Counted from the first letter of the stretch, positions 21,375 to 32,636 are shown. The stretch is DNA of 64,000 nt from Neoscytalidium dimidiatum (GCA_037367355.1 CM074695.1:682001-746000); one strand, 5' to 3'. The notes: generated by a model not told the origin, from the letters alone. Program-made: numbers and translations.

Positions 21375-22987
21375 GGGAATCTTGGCTGTGGAATTGAAAA
21401 CGGTGAATGCGATTCAATGGGATGGGATGGTTTCGTGCGGTATAATACCCAAGGATCTACTTTTCAGCATAACTGTTCAACGACTAATGAATACAAAGAC
21501 AATCTCTGCTTCAGCATCGCTCGCGGACATCACTTCTGATCACTTCAGCTCATGGTTGCTGCTCTCCAGCCATCAATTGAGAAGGGCAGTTGCAATGCAT
21601 CGGTGTAAGCCCCGAAGAGGCGGCGAGATCTAAGCGATCTCAGGGCAGTGCTGACTGACAGCCTTGAGGCCATGGCCCCCACCTACTCACCCTGGTCCCA
21701 CGCCCTCATCATCATCAGGATCAGGATCAGGATCCCGCATCCATCCAGCCACTCCGTCAGCCCCATCCGTAACCGCTATCCAAATGAGATCGCGTTGTCC
21801 CCGCTGGACGTGACAAAACAATAATGTTCCTTCTACCACCTTCTACGAGTTCGTTCTGGACCCTTGCTCTATCCTTTTATCCGCAGGACCGTGTAGCCGA
21901 GTGCTATACGAATGACAGGAAGTCACGCTATTTGCCCTTTTAAAATTTGAATTTGGTTGCGATAATACAGAGTCGGTCGAGTCTACCACAGCTGACTTAA
22001 ATTTTTCCCTCTCTCGGTTGTGCTCCAGACTTGTGAATTCTGCGTGTTCTGTTCGGCAGTAAAAGATGACGAATGTGCCTCCTCAATGACATGGTTCCAC
22101 ACTGCTACACGCGCTTGTGGCCTGCCTGTATCCGCTAGAAACTACCACAATAGAGATGGCATCGCAGAAACGCGAGTTCACTTCCAGAGACCAATCACCG
22201 GCCCAATATCCTGCCTGTTTAACCCCTGTGCTGAATTGGAGCACAAGCATTTCCACTCAGTCATAACCGTCAGAAAATTTAACAGTCCCCCAACATCGGC
22301 TAGCCTCCGATTCGCCGACTCCGAGATACATATTAAAACGACATACCCTTTCAAATATGGCCTAGTATTCTGAGCGATAGTCACTGGTACGCATTGGCGA
22401 TGCATACTAGGTACGAGCAATGAACAACCACTGACAGTGACCACTGGTCGCTGTATATAACTTGGGACGCGCTAATATAGTATTCTGAGCTCAGCACCTC
22501 TATTAACAAGGAGGGTGCCAGTGGAAGCCGAAAGAACCCAATTTCTCTATATCTCATTCTCAGTGAACTGGCGATCAGATTGTCTCCGGGCTGTCCGAGT
22601 ATGGCGTAGGTGTGCCCTACACTTCTGTCGTGATGTGCAATTAGACTATCGGACTATTCTTTTTCGTTAAAAAAAATTAAGGAAAAAACGAACACGATTT
22701 CTGTACCGACTCAGTGAATCTTGCACCCACGAGGCTGAACCAAGACACGAATATGATTGGCTGTTGTGGAGGAAGGTGCATGCTGACAAACCGAAGCTAC
22801 CGTAACATCCTCAGCTGAATCGTAGCACTGCAGCCTTGCGACCGGATCTCATTCATTGCAACCTTTACTGATTTTCTTTCAAGCGACTCCGTACATTTCA
22901 GCTTCATGGTGACTGGGACTGGAAAACCCAAATGAGCCGACGGAATCGTCTCACGCATCACCGACCACGACTTGACTTACGCCGATC
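21375..22987. other. Intergenic interval, AT-rich towards its right end
   Basis: No gene seen. It includes three ATCAGG units at 21714-21731 and an AT-rich stretch from about 21900 to 22700 with a TATATAA at 22454, too far (over 500 bp) from the next ATG to assign. Confidence 0.55.
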
Positions 22988-25180
22988 ATGGAAGCGAGGA
23001 GCCCAGAGAGATCAGAAACGCAAGATACCCGACACGACTCCACCATCGAGTTGACCCTCTTTACACCGCCAACTAAAGACTCTTTCCACGACAAGAATCT
23101 AAACGACGTTCCTGTGGAACCCCAGGATGAATCTGACTTGATTCCGCTTGTGACCCACGATGCCGTGCAACGGAATGATCCCGGCTCTTCCGATCAACCA
23201 GAGGATATACTTAGGACATCGCCGACAATAGCCATAGGATGGATCTCCATTCTAATGCTCTTTATTAGCACTATCATTGCCCTTGCCAGCATGGCACTCC
23301 TAACCTATTTGTGGGCTGGTCAACGAGATACCTCAACAGCTGGCCAGCTATGGAAATTGATTGTGCTTAGATCTTGGACGCCCCAGGTCATCACTCTTTG
23401 CACCATGGCATTAAGGTGGGCATTAGCCGTTCAAGCCTACCTATTCACGTCCATGCTTGCATCCGTAGCAGTGGAAAACTTCGAGGTCACGCTATCTCAG
23501 ATCACAGCTGTCTCTGTCATGCGAGCGACAAGTGCCCAACCGCATGAGCTTCTTTGGGCTCTGCTACAGGGCAATCTTTACCTACTATGGGGCGTCCGGA
23601 CTATTACTCTCACTGTCATGCTGCTTCTCCTCCAGGCTTCTTTTCAGTTCTCGTCCACCATATTGCTCTCCGATATTAGGGCCGGCAGTATCAGAGGACC
23701 TGAACTCACTCAGAACATCACTTACGGCCATAGTGGCGATCTGCTGCTTACTGACCGGTCGAGATACGACGAAGAAAATCCCTGGGGTTTCAAGCCTCCG
23801 TTCTGGCCGGCATTTGCGGAGTACTCAGAGCCTCCTGTTCAAGCTGAGAACATCACTGATACCGGATTCGTCGTCAGAGCCTTCCTCCCCTTCACATCAG
23901 CACAAGACAGACAGTCAATTGCAAACTACTCTGGAAATGCCACAATGATAGCGGCTCGGGCAACGTGCTTCCGGCCAGCGTTGTCCAACCTGAACCTTAC
24001 CATCGCCAAGCCAGAAGAGTCGGGGGGTGATCCTCCAGGATCAATCAAAGGGGTACTTGAGATGGACAAGGTTCCATTCGAAGTTCTAGGCGGATGCAAA
24101 ACTCGCCCGTGCAGAGGTTCTCCAGAACGGCCGCTTGATTTCGAATGTGCCTTGAGTTTCGGGGCAGGTGCCATCAGCTACCCGCGGAGCCTGCGGGAGT
24201 GGGCATTGACGCTTTGTCGAGTGGACGAGTCCCAGGCGCGGTCTATGTTTTCCAACACAAGCGGGCCATATCTCGGTCCCGGATACCTCCTGCTAAACGT
24301 GACCCAATCTTTCCCGACGTGGAACGGTATTGGGCGGTACTACAACCAGTCTGTTACGAACTTCACCGTTTCAGGCGAACAAGCATGGTCATTCTTCGAT
24401 GTACCCATGTCTGATGCTCGCCTCAGCGCAACACTTTGCTACTATAACCCGGGGCCTACGAACTACGAGGTTACGATGCAGAGCAGTGCGAGAAGAACAG
24501 AACCTTCATTTGGATGGGATGGAACCAGAGAAGAGTACGATTCCGTCCAGGTCCGCAGGCAACTTGGTGCAAGTCCGGATCCCTTGAGCCATAGCGACCG
24601 CGGACTTCTGACATTGGTAAAAGATAAAGAATGGCCTACAGACTCTGCTGAGTCCATGGATCTCTTGGGTAGCTCATCAGGCCAATCATTCGGACTGTGC
24701 CAATTTTGCGTGAGGCCGAGTTCCTCCCTCGTACATCGAGCGCTGGCAGCCCTCTTCCAGGATGTCGTCATAAACACAGCAAATCCAGCTCTTGCTATGC
24801 AGGCGCTCTTCACAACTGTCAGCCAGATGACATACTACTCGTTGCTTTCTGAATTCGACCTCCACGGCCCAGCACAGACCAAACATTTCGTCATAAGGCT
24901 GATGCCACGTAGATTGACGGGCTTTACGGTTGTAGCGGTGCTGGTAGCAGCCCACTTTTGCTGCGGAGTACTGATACTCGTAACTTTCTTGAAGAGGTGC
25001 CAGTGCTCAATGCTGGGGCAGGTTTGGAGATGCATCGCTCAGGTTCGGTCAGGCGACACTGATGTGGTCCTCAAAAAGGCAGCTGTCGCAACTGATGATG
25101 AGATAAAGCAGTGGCTGGAAGATCATGGGAAAGGAGAGGTAAGAGTTGGGATCCTGCCATGGAGACGCAAAAGGGTGTAA
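22988..25180 (+). CDS. Large polytopic membrane protein, fungal unknown family
   Basis: Intronless, 730 aa. The N-terminal 75 residues are hydrophilic. Hydrophobic segments follow at about 79-110 (IAIGWISILMLFISTIIALA), 133-160 (ITLCTMALRWALAVQAYLF) and 196-228 (YLLWGVRTITLTVMLLLLQA). Next comes a long loop of about 400 residues with many N-glycosylation sequons and scattered Cys, including CKTRPCRGSPERPLDFEC. A last helix at about 644-668 (LTGFTVVAVLVAAHFCCGVL) precedes a basic tail. The design, helices at both ends with a large glycosylated lumenal or extracellular domain, occurs in many uncharacterised filamentous-fungal proteins. I cannot assign a function. A 2.2 kb frame with no intron is unusual beside the intron-rich surface-protein genes to its left. 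Confidence 0.85.
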   Translation: MEARSPERSETQDTRHDSTIELTLFTPPTKDSFHDKNLNDVPVEPQDESDLIPLVTHDAVQRNDPGSSDQPEDILRTSPTIAIGWISILMLFISTIIALASMALLTYLWAGQRDTSTAGQLWKLIVLRSWTPQVITLCTMALRWALAVQAYLFTSMLASVAVENFEVTLSQITAVSVMRATSAQPHELLWALLQGNLYLLWGVRTITLTVMLLLLQASFQFSSTILLSDIRAGSIRGPELTQNITYGHSGDLLLTDRSRYDEENPWGFKPPFWPAFAEYSEPPVQAENITDTGFVVRAFLPFTSAQDRQSIANYSGNATMIAARATCFRPALSNLNLTIAKPEESGGDPPGSIKGVLEMDKVPFEVLGGCKTRPCRGSPERPLDFECALSFGAGAISYPRSLREWALTLCRVDESQARSMFSNTSGPYLGPGYLLLNVTQSFPTWNGIGRYYNQSVTNFTVSGEQAWSFFDVPMSDARLSATLCYYNPGPTNYEVTMQSSARRTEPSFGWDGTREEYDSVQVRRQLGASPDPLSHSDRGLLTLVKDKEWPTDSAESMDLLGSSSGQSFGLCQFCVRPSSSLVHRALAALFQDVVINTANPALAMQALFTTVSQMTYYSLLSEFDLHGPAQTKHFVIRLMPRRLTGFTVVAVLVAAHFCCGVLILVTFLKRCQCSMLGQVWRCIAQVRSGDTDVVLKKAAVATDDEIKQWLEDHGKGEVRVGILPWRRKRV

Positions 25181-25672
25181 ATTGCGACACACATCCCTGG
25201 ACCCAGTCAGACGTTACACACGTGGTCGGTCTGTCCCATGTGCATCCTCTTCATGACTGCACTTAATGGTTACACTAACCACCTGATCCAAATCCTCCTT
25301 GTGTATCCCATGTGCAGTTCACAAGTCGTGCAGGCTATCCGCGCTCACGGTATCAAAGAAAATATTTATTTACTAATATGTGACTGGTGCTGATCGATCC
25401 TTTACTACCATCTATTTATATCCTGATTGAAAAAAGAAGGTTCGAAGAGCGTTTTATTTTGCGGGTGAGGAATGTATCACTTCAGCTTCTTGAAGCATCG
25501 GTACAACGTCACACATGCGTAGCTGTACGCCAACGCTCTCCGTTCAAGGACTTTTTCAGGATTTTAGCAGGACATTGGGGTCACCATTCCCCACAGATCT
25601 CACCGGAAAATCTGCTGTTACATATTCATACTCCCCGTTCTCCAAGAAAGCTCCAGAGGATCTTTCAGTCAA
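25181..25672. other. Short intergenic interval
   Basis: 492 bp between two plus-strand genes, AT-rich, holding the terminator of one and promoter of the next. No small gene seen. Confidence 0.6.
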
Positions 25673-26592
25673 ATGTTTGTCTGCACTATTCTCACCATCG
25701 CCAAAATTGCTGCGTCAGCCAGCGCATCATGCTTCCTCCCAAACGGCTCCGACCGCAACCAGCTCCTTGGAAACGGAATTAACCTTTACCGACCCTGCCA
25801 CACCACCGAAGGCGGTGGATCTTCTATGTGTTGTCGTACCACCGGCGGAGACGAAGACACTTGTCATGAGAACTTCCTCTGCAAGAATGGAGACATCATC
25901 TGGCGGGAGTCTTGCACCGATCAGACTTGGAGCTCCAAGGGATGCATCAAGTTGTGCGTGGATGGGTATCTAGGCAGCACCGATGTTCCACTCCACCGGT
26001 GTAATGATGGCAGCTGGTGCTGTGATGACGGGAGCGGGGCTGGAGATCGGTGCTGCACGTGGGGGTTGGGCAAGTGGATTGCTAGCGACGGGTCCGTTGT
26101 CGACACGAATCCGTCTTTGGGAGCACCGTCATCTAGTGCAGCTACATGTTCAGGTGAGCATAGTGTAGGGCGCTTTCAAATATGATTTCTTGTTGATTTT
26201 TGGGCTTCATTGCACCTGGCTAACGGCATTTGGTCCTTCAAGCTTCATCAATGCCCACATCGAACAGTACGCGAAGCTGCATTTCTTCACAAACTGGAGC
26301 CATAATCGGCGGGGTCGTTGGCGGAGTGGGTGGAGCTTTGATTTTGGCGCTCGTTGCCTTCTGTCTTCTCCGGCACCGTCGCTTGCGTCAAGGTGCCGGG
26401 ACAAGCGCTGCGACCTTCGAACACACGGATGCTACGGAGCAGAAGCGAAGTGTCGGCAAACATGATGACATTCAACGTCAGGAACTTGTTCCTGAATCTA
26501 TCATTGAAGCTCCTTCAGCTGAGGATCAGGCGTTCCATGAGCTGGATACCGGTGTCCATCGCGGCGATATTCGGCGCTCGGGAAACAGTTGA
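25673..26592 (+). CDS. Cysteine-rich single-pass membrane protein
   Basis: Two exons, join(25673..26153,26243..26592), 276 aa; the intron is GTGAGC...CAAG and the join is in frame. A signal peptide (MFVCTILTIAKIAASASAS) is followed by an ectodomain of about 120 residues with many Cys in a recurring pattern (SMCCRTTGG, TCHENFLC, WCCDDGSGAGDRCC). A Ser/Thr-rich linker follows. Then comes one helix beginning SQTGAIIGGVVGGVGGALIL and a cytoplasmic tail of about 80 residues starting with basic RHRRLRQ. The layout (Cys-rich head, Ser/Thr stalk, one helix, short tail) is like fungal wall-stress sensors of the Wsc/Mid2 kind. The Cys spacing is not a standard WSC domain, so it is a distinct fungal family of unknown role. 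Confidence 0.85.
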
Positions 26593-26992
26593 TATAGTTT
26601 TACAACCATTTTGAAGCAATGGGAGATTGATGCCGGGGGTGGAGTTTGTTTTATAAGCCGCTGTCATCACGCCCAATCTTATAATTTACTTGTGCGGCGG
26701 CATATATGGCTACAGGAGTCCGCGATATTCATGAAATTCATGAAATGCGTATGGTATTACCAAGATTCACTTGTAATGATTCTATTATGTAGTGATACGT
26801 CAACATATCGAGATCCACATCGTCGTTTGATGTCCACGAATACCCTCAGCGCAGCCAGCAATACACAGAGCCACAGCAAACAGATTTTGCAACCATAAAA
26901 GCACGAGAGGCACTTCCTATCACAATCTCCAAAGCCTTCCCCCACTCAAACTCAATTCTTATAGCCAAGTATCAGGGGCCAACCTATCATTG
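26593..26992. other. Short intergenic interval
   Basis: 400 bp between two plus-strand genes; AT-rich, no gene seen. Confidence 0.6.
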
Positions 26993-29587
26993 ATGATCTC
27001 CAGCACCTCCTCCAAGCCTACCACGACACCTGCACCCGAAGTATATGAAAGCATTCTCTACTCCATCCTAGTCCTCCTCACCCTATTCGTCATCATCTGC
27101 CTCGTCCACGGCACATTTCTTCTTGCCGAGCGCTTCGCCCTCCGCTTCACATCGGCCAGGCCTCCGCCCCCACCGCCGTCGTCAAAGACAAGCAACATGT
27201 CAGAGCCCTGCGCCTGCACTGAGTACGATAGTCTCCTCTGCGGGTCCCCCGGCAGGAGGCCTGCTACCCTCGGAAAACGTACCATGCTAACACGCCCTCG
27301 CAGCATTCCCGCCGCGGACGCAGACCGCGGGACGACTCGCAGTCCCACCGCAGATCAGCGGCGCGCCGACGGCCTGTCCGAAGCCGCCCCGGCGCGCTTC
27401 CACGTCAACGCCGCAGCGGCGGAGCAGCAGCAGAAACGGCAGAGGCAGATGCGCATCCGCCTCCTGACGCTGGAGCAGAGGCTCGCCCTCGCCGAGCTGT
27501 CCGTCGAGCGCCTGGCCATGGCCGCCGCCGAGCCCCGGCGCAGCGACGGTCAGCCCGGCGCGCGCCCCGTTCCGAACCCGAACCCGCCCCCGTCGCGCGG
27601 CAGGGCCGGTGGCGCTGCGCCGCCCGACCCGGTCGAGTCCGCGGCGGGGATGGGCAGGGGCGAGGCGGTTGCGGTGCCGCCGCCGCCGCCGCCGCCGCCG
27701 CGATACGGGGAGTGGAGAGAGGAGGGCGCGGGCACGTCGCCGGTGGTTAGCGCGTGCGCGCACGTCGTGCCGCCGGAGGAGCTGCCGCCGTGTCCGGGGG
27801 GAGGTGGGGGCGTGGGCCGGCCGTATCGGGGCGGTGATGGCGGGGTGTATGCGGTTGCGGATGGCCTTGGTGGGGGTCGCCCTGGTGGCGGCGGCGGCGG
27901 TTCGACGGCTGGTGGCCGCTCGTCTGGTAGCCTTTCGGTGCGGCACGACGCTGGGAGGGCCAGAGCTGCCGTGCGCTTTGGACCTGGGGATGAGAGGACG
28001 CATCCGCACGCTGAGGAATGGGAGGTGCGGCGCCGGCAGGCAGAGTTGCCTGAGGACCAATGTGTTCGTTATTCGGAGGAATCCGTCGAGAGGGATGGGA
28101 GGGAGGTCCAGGTATCTGATCGGGCTGAGATATGCCGTACTCCAGAATCCCACGAGCGCAACGAGTCGTGGTCCCAACTGCCGTCACCGCAGTACCCGCA
28201 ATCCTATCGTCCGACCGGGCACTCGGTCGCCGAGAATCGCATCGTTCCCTATGATCCGCTGGAACACCCTGTGGATCGGGAGCAGGGACTGCACTCCGCC
28301 GGCCACAGCCTCTGGACCTTTTTGGAGCCGGTGGGCGAGGCGGAACCTTTAGGACCTCCTGTGCCGCTATTCAATGGATTTCTTCTGGCAACCCCCTTTA
28401 GGATGCCGCCGCAGCTGTTATGCCCCGGCGTTCCAGTTGAAGAGCAAGTTTTGTGGGCGGTGTGCGAAAGGAGCAACCGGGAAGCGGAGGTTGAGGGTGG
28501 AGATGAAGAGTGGGTGAGAGTGGATTTAGAAACGCCGGAGTCTCGACGTATCGGACCGGATACTCGAGTGGACGACATTCGCAAGGAGGACCGGGCTGAT
28601 GCTCGCGCGGAGAGGGTGGGATATGTTGGTGAGCTTGCCAACCCCCGGAGAGCAGACCCCATGAGACAAGGATCTTATGTTCCCGAGGCCAAGCGGGAAG
28701 ACTACAAGCGGCGGTATCGAAGGTCTTGCCAACAACTCGAAGAATGTGAAGAGTGCTCAAGCGGCTCTCCGGAGCGAATGAACCGGCCCAGATCTTTCCT
28801 GAGCAGACAGGATATCAACGGTCTCGCATCCGAGATGTTGAAGAGACCGGATTTCAGCCCACATGGGCTCGAAGATCCCGTATTGCACAGATTAAGAATT
28901 TCGCTCTGGTCGCAATTCCAGCGAACAAGCCTAGCTGATAGACTGAGCCATCGACGATGGATGGACCGAGTAGAAATCCGGCTGAAGCTGTTGTCAACCC
29001 TGAGAAAGGAGGAATCCGTGCGGAATATCGGATCTGATGCTAGACAAGCGCTAGCGAAGGCTGTCACAACTGCTTTGTTTGAGATGGCACAGCAAGCACC
29101 AGATGGCGTTCTGTCTCTTTTGCAACTGGTTGAACCAGACGGGGTCGAACGGCACCTCTCAGAGGAGCAACGGGCAGAGCTTGACGATGTGCGAGTCACG
29201 GTGCACCCTCTTGGAAACTGTATCTTCGAGGAAACAGGCAACCCTATTGATGATCATGTCACTGGGCGGCGTGACTGCATTCCTCCCTGGCAACCAGACG
29301 AATTTGCTTCCTGCATGATGAGACTGAATGAGAAGAAGCCTGAACCGGATGATAAGCAGAAATCTCAGAGCGGTCAGAGTACCACTGGCGCGGGACGCGA
29401 TGTACGTGACAGGGCAAGGCGGACGAAGGAGCATGCGAGGAATAGAAAACATCGTTGCCCTGAGGAGTCGGCAAAACGGAGAAGCGAGCGCAGGAGGTCC
29501 CCGTCGGCTGTTAGTGGGCAGAGTGGAAGTGACGTGAATTCAAGGTATATGATGAGCGGAGGAAGAAATGGACCTGATACATCATGA
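26993..29587 (+). CDS. Unknown 864-residue protein with N-terminal membrane segment
   Basis: A single frame of 2.6 kb, unlikely to be chance in the AT-balanced right half. The ATG at 26993 is used; the codon before it in frame is TTG. A hydrophobic segment at about residues 20-44 (ILYSILVLLTLFVIICLVHG) suggests a membrane anchor or signal anchor. A charged coiled-coil-like stretch follows (QQKRQRQMRIRLLTLEQRLA), then a Pro/Gly low-complexity region with runs of P and G (about residues 180-310). The second half is acidic and basic mixed, with a helical block around residues 605-735 (DINGLASEMLKRPDF, LRISLWSQFQ, SLADRLSHRRWMD, ARQALAKAVTTALFEMA). The C terminus is Lys/Arg/Ser-rich. I do not recognise the family. 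Base composition changes sharply near 27950, from very GC-rich to average, so a two-gene or fused origin should be kept in mind. Confidence 0.7.
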   Translation: MISSTSSKPTTTPAPEVYESILYSILVLLTLFVIICLVHGTFLLAERFALRFTSARPPPPPPSSKTSNMSEPCACTEYDSLLCGSPGRRPATLGKRTMLTRPRSIPAADADRGTTRSPTADQRRADGLSEAAPARFHVNAAAAEQQQKRQRQMRIRLLTLEQRLALAELSVERLAMAAAEPRRSDGQPGARPVPNPNPPPSRGRAGGAAPPDPVESAAGMGRGEAVAVPPPPPPPPRYGEWREEGAGTSPVVSACAHVVPPEELPPCPGGGGGVGRPYRGGDGGVYAVADGLGGGRPGGGGGGSTAGGRSSGSLSVRHDAGRARAAVRFGPGDERTHPHAEEWEVRRRQAELPEDQCVRYSEESVERDGREVQVSDRAEICRTPESHERNESWSQLPSPQYPQSYRPTGHSVAENRIVPYDPLEHPVDREQGLHSAGHSLWTFLEPVGEAEPLGPPVPLFNGFLLATPFRMPPQLLCPGVPVEEQVLWAVCERSNREAEVEGGDEEWVRVDLETPESRRIGPDTRVDDIRKEDRADARAERVGYVGELANPRRADPMRQGSYVPEAKREDYKRRYRRSCQQLEECEECSSGSPERMNRPRSFLSRQDINGLASEMLKRPDFSPHGLEDPVLHRLRISLWSQFQRTSLADRLSHRRWMDRVEIRLKLLSTLRKEESVRNIGSDARQALAKAVTTALFEMAQQAPDGVLSLLQLVEPDGVERHLSEEQRAELDDVRVTVHPLGNCIFEETGNPIDDHVTGRRDCIPPWQPDEFASCMMRLNEKKPEPDDKQKSQSGQSTTGAGRDVRDRARRTKEHARNRKHRCPEESAKRRSERRRSPSAVSGQSGSDVNSRYMMSGGRNGPDTS

Positions 29588-31314
29588 GGACAAGATACCG
29601 AGAGCTGAAAGGCTTCGGAGCCACGGGATGGAGATGCAGGTTCTGCACACAAGCCAATAAACAATTTAACGAACTTCGCAGTAGCCTTTACGAAGCACAT
29701 GAAAATGAATCCAAATCTCCGAAGTTTGCCTATTGTCACAATAACAATTTGGAAGACTCGTTTGATTGAACCCTGACTGACTGGCTGTCTCGAAAGCGAC
29801 GTTCAGAATGGCATCAATGTGAACATCACTCTTAGAGATAACTCTGAACCGCGATGCAACATATACAGGAAGATAAGATAGTTGGCCATCAGGTAGAGAA
29901 AATGACCATAGGTGATGGAAATCACAGTTAAAACTGGAGGGAAACCTTGCCACGCCAGAGAAACTTTCTGCTTGTACGTTTCTCTCGCACCCTGGCTTCA
30001 TCTCCCTTCCTTCTTCCTCAGAAGTTTCAACGTTTTGTCTCATTACATTTCCGCACTCAATTGCTGCAGGTAAAATTATTACCTCGATTTTTTACTTGCT
30101 CCCCACACTAGTGTTTGACTGCTCTTCTGATGTGCAGCTCACGGTTACGCATATGTATGGGCAGGCCGGCGGTCCCCGGTGTTTGCCTTTCAGTGACGCT
30201 GCTCCCTACCCTCCGAAGAGGGACCATTTGATTGTGTCAGGTGGCCAGAGGTATGAAGCTTGCTCTGCACATGGCCTCTTGGCAACGGGGTTCGGACATG
30301 GATATGGTTGAAAGCAAGCAGGCCAAACGGGACACCAGCGGTACTACCGGATATCTCAAATCTGACCACTATATTGTCTTCCTTCAAACAAGAGAGGAGC
30401 TTTGGGTTCCGAAGGACTAGTATGTGCGTCTCCTCACTGATTCATACGCACCATCGATCTCTACCACGAGAATAAAGGTCTCCTGGTGTTCAAGAGGCAG
30501 CTGGGTAGTGGAAGAACCGCCCTCGTATAAGTAAAGCTGCAGGTAAATGTGAGCGAATCAATACTTGTGTGTTCAGAGATAATGGCGTGTGACTCTTCTG
30601 TCCAAGCTCTTCCCGGAGGTGCCAGACTTGAAGGGCCCGTACCACGTGCAGGAAGCAAATCAGCTAGGAAACCCGCCGCAACGGACGTTAGATTCCAGGC
30701 AGACGTGCCTCGGCCTTGAGGCTGGTATATTTTCATGGGCCGATGCCAATGGTCCCCGTGGCTGGCGCACCGGTGAGAGGGGGAAAGCAAACAACACGCG
30801 TCATTGCGGTGACACAGGATGGATGTGGCGATCAGGCGTAGGCTGTTGACGAGTGAGGCGGCGGTACAGGATGATCACAGCATGCGGCGCTTCCAGGCAC
30901 GGAAGGTCCGAAGGACGGGGGCGGTCGACGGTGGGGCGGAGGCAGTCGCCTGCACCAAGGCGCACTTTTCATCATCCCGCAACTTAACAGCAGCCTTCCC
31001 TCCTTCGCTCGCACTCTCCTTCTCATCGCCGGCTTCAAGCAAGACTTCGATGTGCTGCTGGCCCTTTACTGAATACGAAATCGAAGATCCGCCCAAGCAC
31101 AGAAAGACAAAGATGCCCAGGAGGACGTGGTGGTCGGACGGGTGGGTGAGTCAGCTCCTCTCCTTGCCGCTGCCTATTTCGGCCGTTGCCATGACATGCC
31201 TTCCCTCGCCTCTATTTCCTCCAGCACCACACCCCAAATCTTCCTCTCTCCCACACATCCATCTTCCACCCAACACTGCCAACTCAACCACACCTACCAT
31301 CCACCACTTCCACC
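29588..31314. other. Intergenic interval, no gene seen
   Basis: Average to AT-rich at left; GC-richer from about 30560. From about 31200 a pyrimidine-rich C/T/A leader (CACACATCCATCTTCCACCC) leads into the ATG at 31315 and is typical of a fungal 5' UTR. Frames here are short and unlike protein. Confidence 0.6.
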
Positions 31315-31951
31315 ATGAACCGCGTCGGTGAGGTCAACGATTATACGCAGTGGGCTGAAGACGCCAATCGAGGCCAGGACTCGCGTTTGGCCTCCCGCTC
31401 TCATGCTGCTCGCGTGCGTGCTGCCCGCGATATGCAGCTAGCTGGCGCACAGGTTGACAATGACCGCCATCATACTTACTATTACGTCCCCCGCCATGAC
31501 AACCGCAGCAGCAGCGCCGGCAGCTACTACGACTCGGTACCTCACTTCGCGTTGCACGTTTCTTGTATTGTCGGTTCCTGTCACTGACTTCGTCTTGCAG
31601 TGGTCTCGTGGAGGTCGTCACTGGCCCGGCAGGTACGGCTGGGATTGGTACGACTGGCGCAACGACCCTCGCAGCCGTGAGCACTACTACTTCGGACGAA
31701 CCGCTGATGAGGTGATGGACGACTACTACGCCTACGCTATGGGTCGTCACCATGGCTTCTCTGGTAGGGCTCCCCGTCGTGGCGATCAGGATATGGTTCC
31801 GCGTGATCCGCGCGATGACCAGTTGTTCTGGTGTATGGAGCTCGATGGCGATTGGACCCTTCGCAGCTACAATACCATTGAGAACGCCCTTCGCCCGGGC
31901 TACTGGACTTCCTACCACGGCAAGGCCGTCTTCGTCCGCACGCGCGAGTAG
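31315..31951 (+). CDS. Tyr/Trp/Arg-rich unknown protein
   Basis: Two exons, join(31315..31536,31601..31951), 190 aa; the 64-bp intron has GTACCT and TTGCAG ends and phase 0. The ATG is preceded by a C/T-rich leader and CACC. The N-terminal 60 residues are helical and charged (SRLASRSHAARVRAARDMQL). The second half is rich in Trp, Tyr, Arg and Asp (HWPGRYGWDWYDWRND, EHYYFGRTADEVMDDYYAYA) and ends with a compact-looking block (LFWCMELDGDWTLRSYNT, PGYWTSYHGKAVFV). No signal peptide or membrane segment is present, so it is probably cytosolic or nuclear. I do not recognise the family. The clean intron and compositional contrast to its flanks support a real gene. Confidence 0.8.
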
Positions 31952-32629
31952 ACCCGCTACGGCTGGTAAGCTGACTCGATTCTGTGCCCAGTTCACTGGT
32001 GCCGGCACTGTGGGTAACCATGCTCTGATGAGATTGGTAGGTTTCGATCTCATTCTTCGTCGTCAAGCTTCTTCGGATCTCCTCGACCTTGGAACAACGG
32101 TCTATTCTGTATTATCAACTTCTCGGAAAGCGCTGAGCGCTTTTCACGCGGCATAAAATCGAGTGCTGATTCCTCTCAACTCAGCTCCAACGATTTCTAC
32201 CGATCGGCACCAAATTGCACAACTCTATCAAAGTACACCGATTGGTCATGTGCATTCGGAGTACTGGATTTTCTTTTCTTGCGTGGCTGCTTCCGGGTTC
32301 CTGGGGGGTTTGGTCAAAGACAGTATCCCACGACAACATGGAAATGCCTTCTGGGCTGACCTTCTCTCGTCAATTGCTGTCGGATATTTGCTTTGAACAT
32401 TGCTGGTGATCTTAACGACTAAGCGGGGGTCACATGGTTTCTTTCTTTTTGTTCCGGGATGCACTGCTTTTCACTTTACGCTTGGTATCCAGTAGGCTGG
32501 GCGAACAAACCAAGGTAGCTCGACTGAGCAAATCGGAGTAACTTCAATGATATGCGAAACGTGTCCTCATGGCCCGTGCAAAAGACGATACGTCGTTGCC
32601 TGCTGACGACGAAGGGGAGGGGGAGGTGC
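31952..32629. other. Intergenic interval
   Basis: About 680 bp between two plus-strand genes. No coding potential beyond short frames. It holds the 3' end of the first gene and distal promoter of the next. Confidence 0.6.
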
Positions 32630-32636
32630 ATATAAG
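32630..32636 (+). promoter_or_regulatory. TATA-like box of the UPF0047 gene
   Basis: ATATAAG lies 90 bp upstream of the ATG at 32726 and about 340 bp upstream of the ATG at 32978. A start of transcription 30-60 bp downstream would include the first ATG, which supports the longer protein. Confidence 0.45.

Noticed and set aside
27287..28177. Minus-strand open frame (296 codons) over the 864-residue unknown gene
   Set aside because: Product is Arg/Pro/His-rich without domains. It ends where the GC-rich stretch ends, so it reflects composition.
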